From: Bugula neritina
Taxonomy: Eukaryota; Bryozoa; Gymnolaemata; Cheilostomatida; Bugulidae
DNA: 64,000 bases
NCBI GenBank assembly: GCA_964035545.1
Contig: OZ037765.1
Location: 7,390,698 to 7,454,697, forward strand
Direction: 5' to 3'
Numbering within the stretch: position 1 is the first letter of the stretch; the number at the start of each line of letters is the position of its first letter. The position numbers were made by a program, and so were the translations under genes. Below the pieces are notes generated by a model. The model was given only the letters and a program-made list of their open reading frames with translations, was not told where the DNA came from and did no database searches. Of the stretch, positions 1-13,981 are shown piece by piece.

Positions 1-1908
1 TGTGACTCACATGTGAGTAGCCAAGTCACAAATGGGTAGTCTAGTCTCAAGTGAGCCTTTTATGTACAGAAGCTGCTTCATTCATAATAAACATGGAAGT
101 TCGAATTTCATTTCAGAATTAAAGATATCAATTTTAATACAATGCAGTGGAGGCTATTTAGGCATAATTAGAGTTTCTTCTCCCAGATCATTCGATTGTC
201 CTCCACATGTGTGCATTTTCAACACATATATTACAAAACAATATGCTGACAAATTAATAATCATAAAAAAGTAATTTACAAGTTATAACAAGTTAAAAAT
301 GAAGCTAAGTGCTTTTGACTCAATCTTTCATTGTTTTCGCTTTGTGAGCTCTGATGAAAAGCTGTACACTTATAGTAGATGTAGTTGTGTGTCTATAATC
401 TGTTTGTGATTGTTTACTGCATGTTGTCAATACAAAACAATAACACCACACTGCATAAATATATCAGTTTATTGGAAATTGAACTGCTACTGAGCGATCA
501 CCTAAACTTCTGACATTTCTTGTTCAACCCTGATAAAGCCGATGATTTTATTGTATTGTGCATGACACTCTTTTGTTTTCTCGTGATAAGCAAACAGCTC
601 ATAACCGTAATAAAATGAGCAAAAATCAATTTTGTATTTTTCAAAAGAAGTGCAGTGTGTGATTGAATACAGAGTAATGGTTGCTGCGTATTGATTATTA
701 GATAGTTGCTGTCGCAGGTATCTTCAGCTGACTTTACCTGAAGTTAGTACGTAGCTGCCTTCTTGGGAATCAGTGCTGCTTTCTCATTATTTAGAGCTTG
801 TTGTCCCCTTCTTAACAGTTTGGAAATCAGCTAACTCTCTATGCCGCGCGTGGTAAAAGTAAGTTATGTTGTTGTATAGAACGTGAATTTTCACCATCTG
901 TTTGGAGATTTATCTATAGTGAACTATACAAGGTTAACTTGACAAACTATTTAACCATTTCGTTTTTTTCTTTTGTTTACACAATCACACTCACCTCTCC
1001 ACCAATCTCAAGAAAGCAAAAAATATATTTCTTTGCTTTTTTGAGGTTAGGGGGACATTTGGGTGTGATTGTGTATGGCTCCTATAGCAAGTTTCATGAC
1101 TTAGCACACTCTTTAACTAGTGAGGTAAAGCTACAGAAGATGTCATATGTGTCACATGAATACGCTAAGAAATTCCATGACTAGTCAAAGGCACACAGCA
1201 TAAAATATACAACCTATAACATAATAACTTAACATCATAGGTAATATAATATGAAATTTCAGATTGTCATATGAGATTTTAGCTACCAATTTCCTTGTTG
1301 ATGTCCACAAACTGCCCTATAAAAGACTGTTATTTCCAGATACTTTGAAGCTTATTTTAGGTGTTCAAATATTGTAAATTGTTTCAATTTGAATATTGTT
1401 AAATATTTAAATTTTAAATAAACTAAATAAGCTGGAATCAGGCTTTTATATACAGCTTTTACTATAAAAGATTCAAAGCGATTTTCAATTAAGTATGCCT
1501 ATTCATCTCAAAATTATAGACTTTGGCACTAAAGCCTAGTTATTACAACTTGATGTGAAAATAGTTGTTTAAACAATATAACTGTCACTTAGGCTAATTA
1601 TTATATAGTTGCCATGCCACCGGTAATACAATATTAGCCATCAAATCAAACAAATACATGCATCAAACGATTGATGGATACTAAAATTTAGACTCAGTTT
1701 GATAGAGTTAAGCAGCTATATGAAAGAGTCATATAGGGTGTGTTTAAGTTTATAATAACAGCTGTAATGACTGTATTCGAATTACATAAGATGAGGAAGT
1801 TACATAGTTACTTATATCTAGAATGCTATTGCCATAGATGTGGACCAATCTACATATCAAATCGTTTGACCAAGTCTAATAAGCACCTGAGTTGAAGTTA
1901 TATTCAAA
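1..1908. other. Intergenic DNA and probable 5' flank of the HECT ligase gene
   Basis: No convincing coding exon, RNA gene or mobile element was seen here. The short open frames lack splice context and family resemblance. The part nearest 1909 should hold the promoter and 5' UTR of the downstream gene, but no clear promoter motif can be assigned. Confidence 0.4.
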
Positions 1909-4900
1909 ATGGATGGTAAATCTGCCACTGCTGCAGCCGTTCCTTCCACTGTCACTGCAAAGACATGCTCTAACTGTAAACTCTCAGTAGCCCAACCACC
2001 TGGCACAAGAAGGACAATATGGTAGGTTTGAAGCACTGTACCTCAATAAAGGTCATTGTAGCTCTGTGAATATAAGGCTAATTGGTTTAATTAATAAATA
2101 AAATGAATCTGGTATAACGTAAGTTTAATATTTAAGCCATTGTACAACTGGTGAAATAATCATAATATACATCATAATAACAACATATTTTCAATTTTAT
2201 AGCACCTTATATCTTTATTACCAAACGTTTTTTCTAGCTATATATACATAACATATAAATAAAAACTCGCAGTACAATATAAAATTATTAACATGTTGTA
2301 CAGACCAGCGTAGAGTATAGTATAGACTATTAGTAACCAATATTAGGCATTTGTGATAGTTGCAAAATAGATGCAAACTGTTGGAGGAGGGGGGGAGGCA
2401 AATCTTTTGTTTCAGTGTTATATCTTTATGAATGTGTCTTCATAGGTTACCGACATAATTATCAAATTATCAGCAAAGTCAATATTTAAAGCTGCATAAA
2501 TGCATAACATATTGTGGGCTAATATTAAAGTATAGCTAAAAACGTTGAGCATAAATGGTTATTGTTATGTTTATTATATAGCCATTCTGTATATTTAGAT
2601 TATATTTACTGCGGTAGTGGCCTAACTATTTATTATACTTTAAAATGCCTTTTACTTTTTACAGTCCTGGTTGCGGCTCGTTTTATGATGCAGCAGTTGC
2701 CAACGATGTTCGAAAATTTCAAAATGGCCGTCTTCGACACACAGAATCCGATCAATTGAGGGATCGATATGCGAAACTACACAGAGACAAAATGGATAAG
2801 GAATCGATGAAGCAACAGAAATCAGAGGTTAGTTTAAAGATTAGGTCTTGGCTTAAAGAGAACTGAAAATAAAACATCATTCATAATTGTTTTTTGTCAT
2901 ACATGCATCTATTTTTTAATTTCAGTGTAGTGTATATGAGCTGAAGCTTATGCTTGAGGTTATATAGCACCTAAAATTGCAATTGTTTCTTCAGCTTCAC
3001 AATTAGCATTATACAATTACATGTGCACAATGGACATCCAATAATTCTAGCTGAAAAGGTTTTAGTTAATCCTTGTAGTTTCTTTAAATAACCAACATAA
3101 CTGTTTGTTGTTAAAGCTTATAATAAGACTTTGTTACATAGGAAGCTTTTCAGCATAAAATATTGTGTAGTATTATATCATATTATATACAGCAGCAAAC
3201 ATTGACATCACCAACTGTAATGTCTTATTGATTTTTATCATAAGACTAAAACGTTTTCTGAATATTCAACTCACATCTTTAAAACTTCGCCATGAATGCT
3301 TTCAGGAAATGAGATTGGTCCATGTTTATAAAATATAATAATCTATAATATAGTTATAGTTTCATGGCATAGGAAAAGCTGTAAAACAGTTTCATAGTTA
3401 ATACTTGGAATACTCAGCATATGTTATATGTTTGAGAATGAGATTAGATCTTGTAATCTGAAAAGGAGCTTTGATGAGTGATGCAATAATATCATATCTT
3501 CCAACAATTAATAGCTTGACATAAACTTTACTTGAACACTAAATAGATCATTATAGCTGCAGCATAAAATAATTAATTTATAGCTAAGGTTTAGCTAATA
3601 TTAGAAAATGTAACATCAGCAAAAAAATATTAAACACTATGAACACATTACAGACATCTAGCGGCCCTCTACAAAGCATAGCAAACTTCTTCAATAACAT
3701 TGGCTCCAGCAAGAAAAGCCAGAAATTGGAATTTGTATCGCTGCCAGATATCGATCAGAATGGAGGCAGCTTAACAGGAAGTGCTGGGATTAGCCCAAGA
3801 CCTCCTTCCACTCCTAGAGACGCAGCTAAAAAGTCGAGAGGAAAAGAAAGAGTGCCTGAACGTAACTGGACTTGCTCGGAACTGAAGTAGGCATATTGCA
3901 CAGAACCTTTATGCTGATGAAACACTAAAGCCCTAATAAGCCATAGAAACCATTGTGGCTATTGTATGGATATAGATTATTTATGGAATATGCTGTATTT
4001 TAGAGTTTGGAGTTTAGTATAGCAACTGAAATAGCTATGTTGAACATTAGCACGCTGAAATCTCTTATAGCAGTGTGCAGGAAGAATAGGTTTTAATGCC
4101 ACCATTTCCTATAACTTGTAGGCACCTGTATAAAACTGCCAAGGATACAGAGAACTGGACAGAACTCAGTTCTATGTACAGCTTGATGTTTCACTCATTT
4201 GCAGAAGTGAATGCCACATTCAAGGTAATGTGTGATTCTTTTATTAATATTTTATATTTACATGACACCACAAATCAAAGCTTAAAAAACTGTAATATTG
4301 AACAAAGCCTAAATAAGTTTCTTATTTTCATGCAACCTTCGGATAACCAAGCTTGTCTGCAATGAAAAACATAACAACAAGCATAGCAGCTACCATAATT
4401 TATTAGACTGTGCTTTTTAAAATTTGAATATCATGACTTACATATACATGAAAATCAAAGCATTTAAACATAATAGGGAGAATAATGGGGCAAATAAGCA
4501 TTTATTAAATGCAACCACTAAATTACTAAATGATGTGCATTATTTTATATTTTATTCTGTTGTAATGAAATATTTAGTAAATTCTGTATGAGATGAATAA
4601 AAACTCTATTAACAATACAAAATTTAGTGTCTAATAACAGTTCCAAAAGTTGATGTTTTCCATTGGTTATATATTTAACATGATGAATGTTAGACTTCTC
4701 ACATTACATATATAATTGCATTGCAGTATTTTGCTACTAGTAAGACCCATAAGCTTAATATTGGTAACAAGCACATTATTAATTACTATATAGCATCTCT
4801 GTTGCTATATAGCTGCAAAATCAACGATTTGTTTATAGAAGGCCCCACAAAGTCAAGAATGTGACACGACTGAAGAATCTGGAATTCAACTCGATTTAGT

Positions 4901-7900
4901 TGAGACTGTTTATGAAATTTTGAAAAAAGCGGTAAGTAGAGCATTTCGTAAATTCCGACAGAAATACAAAAATGTTGCAACTAGATATAGGTAGAGTAAA
5001 GAAACTATGGTAAAGAATTGAGAGCCCTTTCAAAATGACTTTGCTTTGCTACCATCTATTACAATATCGACCAGGAAAATGCAGTGCATAGAAAGTTGCT
5101 TAATTCTTGTCAGTTGAATTATCACAATTAATAAGACTCTAATTGATAAAATGTAAAGGAAAATGTAAAAGAGTAAATGTAAGCAAAATTTACCTTTTAC
5201 AGCCAAGTGATATACAGAAAGCTGTTCTAAAGTCCATCATAAACTGTTTGCTATCTGATAAAGGGTGAGTAGCTTCAAATTATTAAAAGTTCTTAAGTTC
5301 TAATACACTGCTTTTATTTAATGTATTATATATTGTTATAGTGATATATTATTATAATAATATAATACTATAATATATTATGTATTATGGTTTAGTCAGT
5401 TAAACTTCCACAAAATGCTATTTGCTCTATGAAATGTATATAGAGTGATTTATCTTTAGAATAATTATATGACACTATAATATATAGTTCTAGATTCTTA
5501 AGTCATACAAATGAAATTTTGTTTGAACAAGCACACTTATGATTGTGGCTTTTTTTACAAATATAAATGAATCAGGTTTAGATAACTGGTTGAGCAACAT
5601 TTTCTATATATCAATATCTATAGGCTTTCGGAGACCACTAAAGCAAGAGTGAATGTGGGAAAAGATGAACTCCGAGCTTACCTCATATTTTCACTCGTAA
5701 GTTTATATAAATAAGTAAATGATTATAATGTGGTATTGAGCTGAATGAGATTTGTTATGGCTAGTTATAGTTTATAATATACATTTATTTTATATATATT
5801 ATATTTATTTTTATATATTTAATATTTGCATTTTAGAATCCACTGTTTCAAAATGTAACAACCTTTGTTATATTTGCTCATTTACTGAGACAGATTTCCT
5901 CTCTATCTGACCAAGGGCACCATTTCTTAGTTCACTGGTATAAAAGGTATGACAGTGTATATACTGAATAGAGATAATATCAAACTAATGTATTACATAT
6001 TATGTTACTTTGCTATAACACTAGTGTTACTTATTCAATATAGTATTCTATCTACATTGATGCAATATGTACTCATTTTACAGAATTTTATAGCATTTTG
6101 TAAAACAATGAATCTATACACATCACTACCCAATTTGTTTCCATAAATATTAAATCTATATAAGATAGCTTCAGTGAAGTATAAATGATAGATATACTGT
6201 CCAGGCTAATGCTAACCATTTAGTATAATTATATTGATGTTGTGAGAATACGTATAGGCTCTATAACTCATCAGATGCATTATGGATGATTAATTCTTAA
6301 TAGAAAATTGAAAATCTATAATGTAGAAGATTATACTAAAAAGTAAAGTACAGATAACTCCTTAAATGAAATACTACCAGACTCTTTCTTGCAGTGTTGA
6401 TATGTAGTTTTAGGGTCTTGATGCACCCTATGTTTAGTGATGAATAGACATGCACATATACATTATACAGTGTCTTTCTTATCTTGATTGGGCAGATTTA
6501 ATGCTAAACAACAATTTAAAAATAATTTCATATACCTACAATATATTATTATATTACATAATTTTGTATAATTTTCTTAGCTTAGTTATTGGCTTTTAGC
6601 AGACCAGGTTTTTATTCCGTTAGTGACCTTGGGAATTTCTGATGCAAATTTTTAACAGAGCCGGCTGTCATCTCTACTATCATATATTATTATATAGATG
6701 TTTTGGGTTTTTTTTAAGAAGGATAATATGATATAAACAACTATTATAGGCTATATATGTCAAACTAAAGGGGTTAAGGTGCTTAGGTTATTTTGCACAT
6801 AGCTGTATTTAGCAAAATTATAGAACATAATGAAATGAATTTCAGTTTGGCAATAAAATGTTGACATGTTATTTTAGTGTTAGCGTGGAACAATTCAGGA
6901 GCTTAGTGCAGAAACTGAACAAGTTTATAAGTTTGAGGCTGTTTCCTGCAAACCCTACTGATTTACCCCCCATGTCTAAGTGTCAATGGTGGATCCCCAG
7001 CTGCTGCAAAGTCTTAGCTCTTCTCAGTAAGAATAGTATTCTGTACTTCTGTGTTTGTATATCTGCAGCATATTAATGTATATCTGCAGCATATTAATGT
7101 ATATCTGTATGTTTGTATATTGCATGGTTGAGAGTGAATTCTTAGCTTTGTGCTCACAAGTCACAACTATAGTATGTTGTTATTGAAATAAATTAAAAAA
7201 TAAACTTTTCTAATCTTTAAGATACCTGCTTCAATGTGTGAGCACAGCTTTGCTTGCTGCAATGTCTATATTTTTTTGAATAAGCCTATTTTTCATTGGT
7301 GAAAATTCCTTCAGAAAAATCCCCCCCCCCCCCCCCCCCGCCTAATTTTATAACTATACCAATTGCATAAAACTGTCAAAGAATACCATGTGCTAGCCAA
7401 ACATATTCATAAATATTTTAATGAGTATATTACAAACTTACATTTAGATGCAACAAGCAACTTGATGGAGCCACCTAAAATCCTTCACACAGACTTTTAT
7501 AATGAAATTCTGGATAATGTTGATTTGCTCCAAGAATACAAAAACTGGCAAAACCCAGAGTATCAGGGAGGGTTTTCCTTTTGCCAATATCCTTTTCTCA
7601 TAACAATTTCTGGCAAACGAACTATCCTCCAAAAAGATTCTGAGACACAAATGATAAAACAGGCTGAGGTGAGATATTCAGACTTTTTAATGCATGCAGG
7701 GTTTATTATTGACCAGTTTTTAATGATATGTTTAGATTTTGGTGCAATGTTAGTTGTAATTATATAAGTAACAATTCTACTTTTAGAAAACCATCAAAGC
7801 AGTTGTACAGCAAAGACAAAAAGTTGATATGGACAATTTGTTTCTAAACCTTAACGTGAGACGAAAGCACATAGTCAGTGATTCTTTGGTAGAAGTAAGT

Positions 7901-10900
7901 GACACTAAATACACTTAGCAGCTCACTAGTTTTAGCAGAAATACTAAAAAACATGGCACTCATATATTATGCATTTGTATGCAATTTACCAGATACATGT
8001 GCATTTATATAATCTCTCTATTGGCTGCATAATTAGTTTAGAAGCAGAAAACAATATTTTTGGATGCATTATATTTGGCAAAATAATTTGAAATATTTGG
8101 AAAGATTGAAGCTATCATTTTAATCTTTGTAGAAAGATAAAAATAAAACTATATGTACAGATATTAGGAAAATTCCTCTTAGCTTGCCAGTATTCATTTT
8201 TTAATTTGGTCTATTTTGATAATATTTTTTCCATAAAAACTTAAAAATATGTGGTAAATAGCCATAAATAAACATACAGATACTACATGTACAGTAATAC
8301 ATAACATAAATGTATGTTTGTTGAAGATTGCCAAACATAAATTTGACTTAAAGAAGAAGCTGAAAGTAACATTTGTGGGAGAGCCAGGGTTGGATCTTGG
8401 AGGACTGACGAAGGAGTGGTTCCTCATTCTGCTGCGAGATCTTTTCCGTCCAGAGTATGGCATGTTTGTCTACACCAAGTCCGCTGACACCTATTGGTTC
8501 AGCCTACATAACAGAGATGCCAAACTGAAGGAGTTCAACCTTATTGGAGTTGTATCCTCTATATTGTCTACACCAATTGTGACTTTGACGTGATCTTAAA
8601 TTAAAAAACTTAAGTCTGTTTTTAAGTTTCCATCTGCTGTTGGTAAAAGTTATTTAAATAGGCTAAGGATTGTGTATGCTAAGATAAAGTCTGAGCACTT
8701 CTGATGAAATGCCCTTTCTGACATCACTAAAGGCTCTACTATAGTGCACACTAGTCCAGCCCTCTGACCACTAGATCACAGCTGATATTTTATTGCTTTT
8801 AAAAATTTAATTGTATAAAAGATGGGTTTAGTAAAATATTTCATCCTTCACTAACATGACTAGCTGATGGGACTTGCTGTTTACAATGGCATCAACCTTG
8901 ATATCAGGCTGCCATTCATAGCATATAAGAAGTTGCTGTCCCCTGCAGTAGTTCCTTGCAACAACCCCAATGCTACAGTTGGAGTCATTCCTAAACCTTC
9001 AATCTATGACTTGGAATCTGTAATGCCGGTTTGTAGAATTGGTTTGCCATTTAGCTGACAGTTGATTATTGAATTATTATAGATTAGTAATTGAACCTTT
9101 ATTGGTTCATTATTGAATTATTATGAACTGAAAACTAAACCATACACTACTATATAGATTCATATTTGGACTAGTATTGATTATATTTGAGGTATTATCA
9201 TTTATGGGTTCTGATAACTCGAATGCATTACCTTCAAGTTTATTTATATTTCATAAGTACTTGTTAGTTCATAATAGATGTAACATTGTAATGTTGTGGC
9301 TTTAATTCTAAATGCTAATAATTAAAACATAAAAATGTCCATACTTCAAAAGTTCAATATTTCAAATGAGACTAAATAATAAATGCATACAATTTTTTTT
9401 GAGCTATTTACAATAAAAATGGTGAAAAATCTACCATCAGTAAAATTTAGATTTAAAACTTGAAAATCTTTCTTGAAGTTGGTTTTGTTTTCAGAACTAT
9501 TCAATTAGGTGGTAGAGCAAATAGAATGTAAGGGTTACTGGGAAATTACGGCCTGTAGAAATAGTCATGATAACACATATTATTATGTTATAATATTACA
9601 TTTTACTTATTAATACACAGGATGTAGCTCATAGCCTAAAAGAGCTTCTAGAATATGATGGAGATGTTGAAGAAGATCTCTGCCTCACTTTTCAAGCAAG
9701 CATTGGTCAAAATCAGCGAATGATCACTGAGGAGCTAGTAAAAGGTCTGAAGAAAATTAGACTTGGTTTTTTATAAAAACTATTAGCTTTGTTGAAATCT
9801 TTCATCACATATTCACACAATGTTCTCACTAAAATGCATTCAAACCATCATCTCTGTAAATATAACATAACCTATAAGCATACAGTATATGAATATAAAG
9901 TATTAGTAAAGTTCTACAATAATTTTTTTTATAAATATGCTGTTAGGTGGTGCTGAAATGGCAGTGACTAATGAGAACAGACAAGGATACGTTGACCTAT
10001 ATTTAGACTGGATATTAAACAAGTCTATTTATTTGGTGTTTCGGGCATTTTATCATGGCTTCCACAGTGTGTGCGCTTCAAATGCATTGTTGGTGAGTAT
10101 AGCAATTGTATATGATATATGAATGCATTCAACGCACGCAAAAATGTTTTTAAAGTTCTCTAAGAAAAGTCAGACTAGCCTTTTTAATCTAAGTAATATT
10201 AGCTTAAGAATAATATTATAATTGATGATTAAACATATTCATATCGAAACAATAATTATCCTTAATTTATTAAATCACAAATTAATTATTACAATTATTT
10301 GCAACACTGTAGGCTACCACAGAAACATAATATATAGTATATCATAATGTAATGGGACAACAATAATACAATGTGCTAGTAAACCACATATACTAATTAT
10401 TGTATCAGCGTATTAATTTTGTGTTGATCAGATTGCTGAGACCTTAACTGAATTTTAGACACTGAAACCAGTTGAAGTAGAGGTGCTGGTTTGTGGATGT
10501 CCTAACATTGAGATAGACAAGTTAGAGAAAGTTTGCAGATATGATGGCTACCACCAACGAGATCAAAACATCAAGTATGTCATGTAAATTTAAACTATTG
10601 AAATAAATCATGTTTAACATATCATTTCAGCACCATTATCATGCAGCTGCTATGGCATACTGCAAAATAAAAATGACAAAATCTTTTAGAGACTTTTGGG
10701 AAATCCTGTACAAACTAAATAAAAAAGGCCAAAAGAGTTTGCTGCGATTTATTACCGGAAGTGATCGGATTCCAGCTGGAGGGTTCAAAGATATGACATT
10801 CAAGATTTCTAGAGTAAACAACCCTGAAATGTAAGTTAGCCCATAAAAGTGTTCAAACTTTACAACTTGAACTGAACTGGTTATTTGGAAACTATAGTAT

Positions 10901-11122
10901 GTAAGTGCTAGCTAATAAACCATTTAGTTAGCCGCTTATATTGTATATTACAATAGCTTTTCTCTTGAAAATTACAACTACCTACTATATTCTTCTGTCA
11001 GGTTGCCTGTTGCCCACACATGCTTCAATCATTTAGTCTTACCAGCTTACAACAATAAGAAAGTAATGCAGCAGAAACTGCTAATGGCAATTAGTAACAC
11101 TGAAGGGTTTGGATTGGAATGA
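1909..11122 (+). CDS. HECTD2: HECTD2-like HECT-type E3 ubiquitin ligase, 18 coding exons
   Basis: E3 ligase predicted to take ubiquitin from an E2 as a thioester and pass it to substrates. Coding exons: 1909-2021, 2665-2827, 3654-3886, 4122-4224, 4839-4931, 5203-5264, 5624-5696, 5837-5946, 6878-7026, 7448-7668, 7787-7894, 8327-8551, 8864-9028, 9621-9744, 9947-10092, 10459-10574, 10690-10830, 11002-11122. All phases close, giving 2466 nt or 821 residues (human HECTD2 is about 776). The HECT domain fills roughly residues 450-821, with KVTFVGEPGLDLGGLTKEW, FHSVCASNAL and FITGSDRIPAGG. The catalytic cysteine is residue 789 in LPVAHTCFNHL (codon 11021-11023), 33 residues from the end as in the human protein. 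The C-terminus SNTEGFGLE is family-typical. Residues 20-41 carry a CxxC-x14-CxxC pair that I do not recall in vertebrate HECTD2. The exon 12 end (GTATCC donor) and exon 12 acceptor are weaker than the rest. Residues 95-180 are Ser/Pro-rich. Confidence 0.93.
7321..7339. repeat. Poly-C homopolymer, 19 nt
   Basis: An uninterrupted run of C lies in intron 9 of the HECT ligase gene, about 110 bp before exon 10. Long C tracts are rare in AT-rich DNA and are also a common place for sequencing length errors. Confidence 0.9.
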
Positions 11123-11988
11123 TCAGAGTCTGAAACGTTTCCTCTTTCTACATGACAAGATCTTGCATACTAAAAATCTATATTATCCAGGTTTAGTCAA
11201 GACGCTTTGTAACCTATATTATATCTTGGCCAGTGAACACTGCGTAGCAAATGGTTGGAATTGTTTTGCCTTGCTCTCAGGTCAGCTTGAAACTAAATAG
11301 TATCTAAAAACAGTCTTTGTAGTAAAATTTCTGTCTACTGCACACCACAAAGACAATGTTATGCTTATACATCTTTGTGTGCAGTTTTCAATGCTGACAA
11401 TTTCATTCATTGAATTTTTCTATAGCACATTATATTGTGAGCTTAACTGTTATATGTCAGACTCTTTCTATGTGTCACACATAGGTCCTTGATTGTGTTA
11501 GCATGTTAAATGCAACATTCAGCTTTTATGTGTTGTTTTTTATATAATTAATGAAACTTGATGCAATTCACTATTTTTCGTATGTTAGCTTTAAATATAG
11601 CTTTCATCTGCTCAATTTATAAACATTGCCAACTTCATTTATTGGTTTTTTGATGACAATATCTGTGAATGCTATGATAAACTTTTACAGTACACAACTA
11701 GTATAGGTATATTTTTAGTGCAATATTTTACTTAACATAGTAATGCTGTTTAAATGCTATTGTATTTACACAAATACACATAATACAGCTATAACAATAT
11801 GCCGAAAGACTTGTATAAAACTATACTCTTTTAAAACTGCAGATAAATGTAGTCATATGTATATCTCCAAGCAAATTTATTTGTATACATAAAACTCAAA
11901 ATTTTAATATAACTATAACTATAACTATAGCATATATGTGTAATCAAAAATAGTTCAAATATAAATTATTATAAAGATGCTCAGTTGT
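11123..11988. other. Convergent intergenic region between the HECT ligase and ENO4
   Basis: This stretch should hold the 3' UTRs of two genes that face each other. No AATAAA was seen after the plus-strand stop at 11120-11122. A candidate signal for the minus-strand gene is listed separately. No coding feature was seen. Confidence 0.5.
11876..11881 (-). terminator. Candidate polyadenylation signal (AATAAA) of ENO4
   Basis: The plus strand reads TTTATT, which is AATAAA on the minus strand, about 110 nt beyond the ENO4 stop codon. The position is right for a short 3' UTR, but the hexamer is common in AT-rich DNA. Confidence 0.4.
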
Positions 11989-13981
11989 TTAGCTTTCTGC
12001 AGAAGTTTCATTTTCATCAGTTGGAGAAGGTGTAGGCAACTTTGGAGGAATCACGGGAAATTCCAGAGTGCCCCATTGTGTTCTCCTTTCTCCAAGTTCT
12101 TCTTCCAATTCCAACAACCTGTTGAACTTTGCAATACGCTCACCTCTTGCAGGTGCTCCTAACTTAATGAAGCGAGCCTTGCTAGCAACAGCCACATCTA
12201 CCAACAGAGTGCTGTTAGATTCATTCTCTCCTCCGGCCAGCATGACTGTGTTTCCACAATCAATCATCTTTTTAGCACACTCTGTAATATGAGTAACTGT
12301 GTTGCAGCCAGTTAATCTCATTACTAGCCCACTGGTGGCAAACTGGTGCAAATCCAAAGTTTGGTTTTTTAGCAGGCCTGGACGATCATATCCTTTTTCT
12401 GTGATAATCAAACATCGATCAGAAATTTCAGAGCACAATTTGTTCCATGAAGCAGCTTCTTCTGGTCTCACAGGATCTATTATTCCTATGATAGAAGGAT
12501 ATCGATTGCAGAGGTCTGTCCAAAAATCAGCCATGTCTTCTGATGCTTTGAGTGCACCAGTAACAACCTCGTATTTACCTTTTTCATAGTCAAAATAGTC
12601 ATGGGCACTAGAGTTTAGAACAAAGAAAAAATCTTTTCCCATTTCTAAGCCTTGTTGAGATAGGGCTTCAATAATCATATCTAAACCTTGCTCAGGCTTG
12701 TCTAACACAGGACAAAGAGCTCCAAAGTCATTCACATTTCTAGCAGTGACTCCTCCTTTAGCACACAGTAGCTTCATCAAAGCACTATGCAGTTTGATCA
12801 CAGCGGGAATGGCTTCATCGAATTTTATACTTGGACTTGGCACTACCATAAATTCTTTTACGCAATTGCTTTTACCCAAAGCCGCCTTACCACTATGCAG
12901 TATTGTGATGACCGGCAATGGCAAACAGATGGAGTAATCATCTCCACCAGAGCTTTGGATGAGGTGGTCAAAGATAGATGTACCTGCTAAGACAGCACTA
13001 GCAGTGCAGAAGGCCTGAGATAATGCAGTGACAGATGAAGAACCTGGATATAGAACTTCTTTCACTTTGTCAGGCACAATGGCAATCTAAAATCAAAAGT
13101 AAAAACTATTTATGTGAACAAGTTGCCATTTTTATAAAATTCCGCAAACTGCTGTCAAGTGAGAAAGAAATAATGCAGTCAACACATGCAAGCACAGTTT
13201 GAGTTTTTCTAGCCTATAATTTAAATCACTTAATAGAAACAACTGATCCCCAGGTTTAGATATTTTTCAAATGCAAATGTTAGTTTGTTCGGTTGTGTTT
13301 ATAAATTATATCAAATGTTTAGGAAAAATTCAATTTACCTTTGTACTGCTTTTTTAATTTTGTAGTTATACAAAATTTTTTACTTACCTGAGTAGTTTTC
13401 TTTTTACCCGAGCCTTTACCAGACTTTTTGTCTCCTTTTTTATTATCATCAATGGCTGGTTGTGGTGTTGCTTCTTCAGCTTGCCTGTCTTCATTTTTTC
13501 CCAGCAAAGCTAGTCTACGAGTTTCAACAAACGAATACACTTCCTCATCAAGTGCGTGTTGATGGGTAGGTTTTTTCAAAATCAAAATGTTTTGGATTTC
13601 ATCGTTAATCATATTGATAGCATCATCTACTTCAGCTGTTCGACCATCTTCAGTGTCTTTATCTTCATCTTTGCAACTGTCTACTAACTCTGAATCAATG
13701 CAAACACGAGATTCTCCTACTAGTTTTTCATTGTTTCGAACTTTACAGTATAATTTAGTTAGAATGGAGCAGCATCCTTTATTGTCTAACGATCTTATTG
13801 CTACTGCCTTAGAAATAGTAGGTGCCATGGACAAGTCTTCAAAGTACTTGCTGACATATCCGTTAACGTCTTCGGGCTGCACATGAAACATAGCATTTAA
13901 AACTTCTTGCATACGCATTGGAACTTTATTGTTGTTATAATATGCTATTGCTTGATCCTTTAGTTCCTCTTGGTTTTCCAT
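11989..13981 (-). CDS. ENO4: Enolase-4-like protein (ENO4), 2 coding exons
   Basis: Exon 1 is 13981-13388 (198 codons) and exon 2 is 13086-11989 (365 residues plus TAA), joined in phase 0 at CAG|GTAAGT, for 563 residues. Residues about 5-45 (DQAIAYYNNNKVPMRMQEVL and on) match the N-terminal helical region of ENO4. A Lys-rich linker (KKGDKKSGKGSGKKK) ends exon 1. Exon 2 is an enolase fold: KEFMVVPSP, YPSIIGIIDP, and RFIKLGAPARGERIAKFN followed by EEELG. Enolase's KEFM glutamate and the IKxGAP lysine remain. The metal-binding Asp/Glu positions read N or S (LNSSAHDYF), I (GIIDP) and a replaced DDLT loop, and the second active-site Lys is Arg (VMRLTG), so ordinary enolase activity is doubtful. 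In mammals ENO4 is needed for sperm flagellum assembly. The start was chosen at MENQEELK. The same frame stays open upstream to 14230, but that part shows no family resemblance. Confidence 0.92.

Noticed and set aside
12000-12020. Hammerhead-like words (CTGATGA...GAAAC) on the minus strand
   Set aside because: Only four bases separate the two core words, so helix II cannot form; it is coding sequence of the ENO4 tail.
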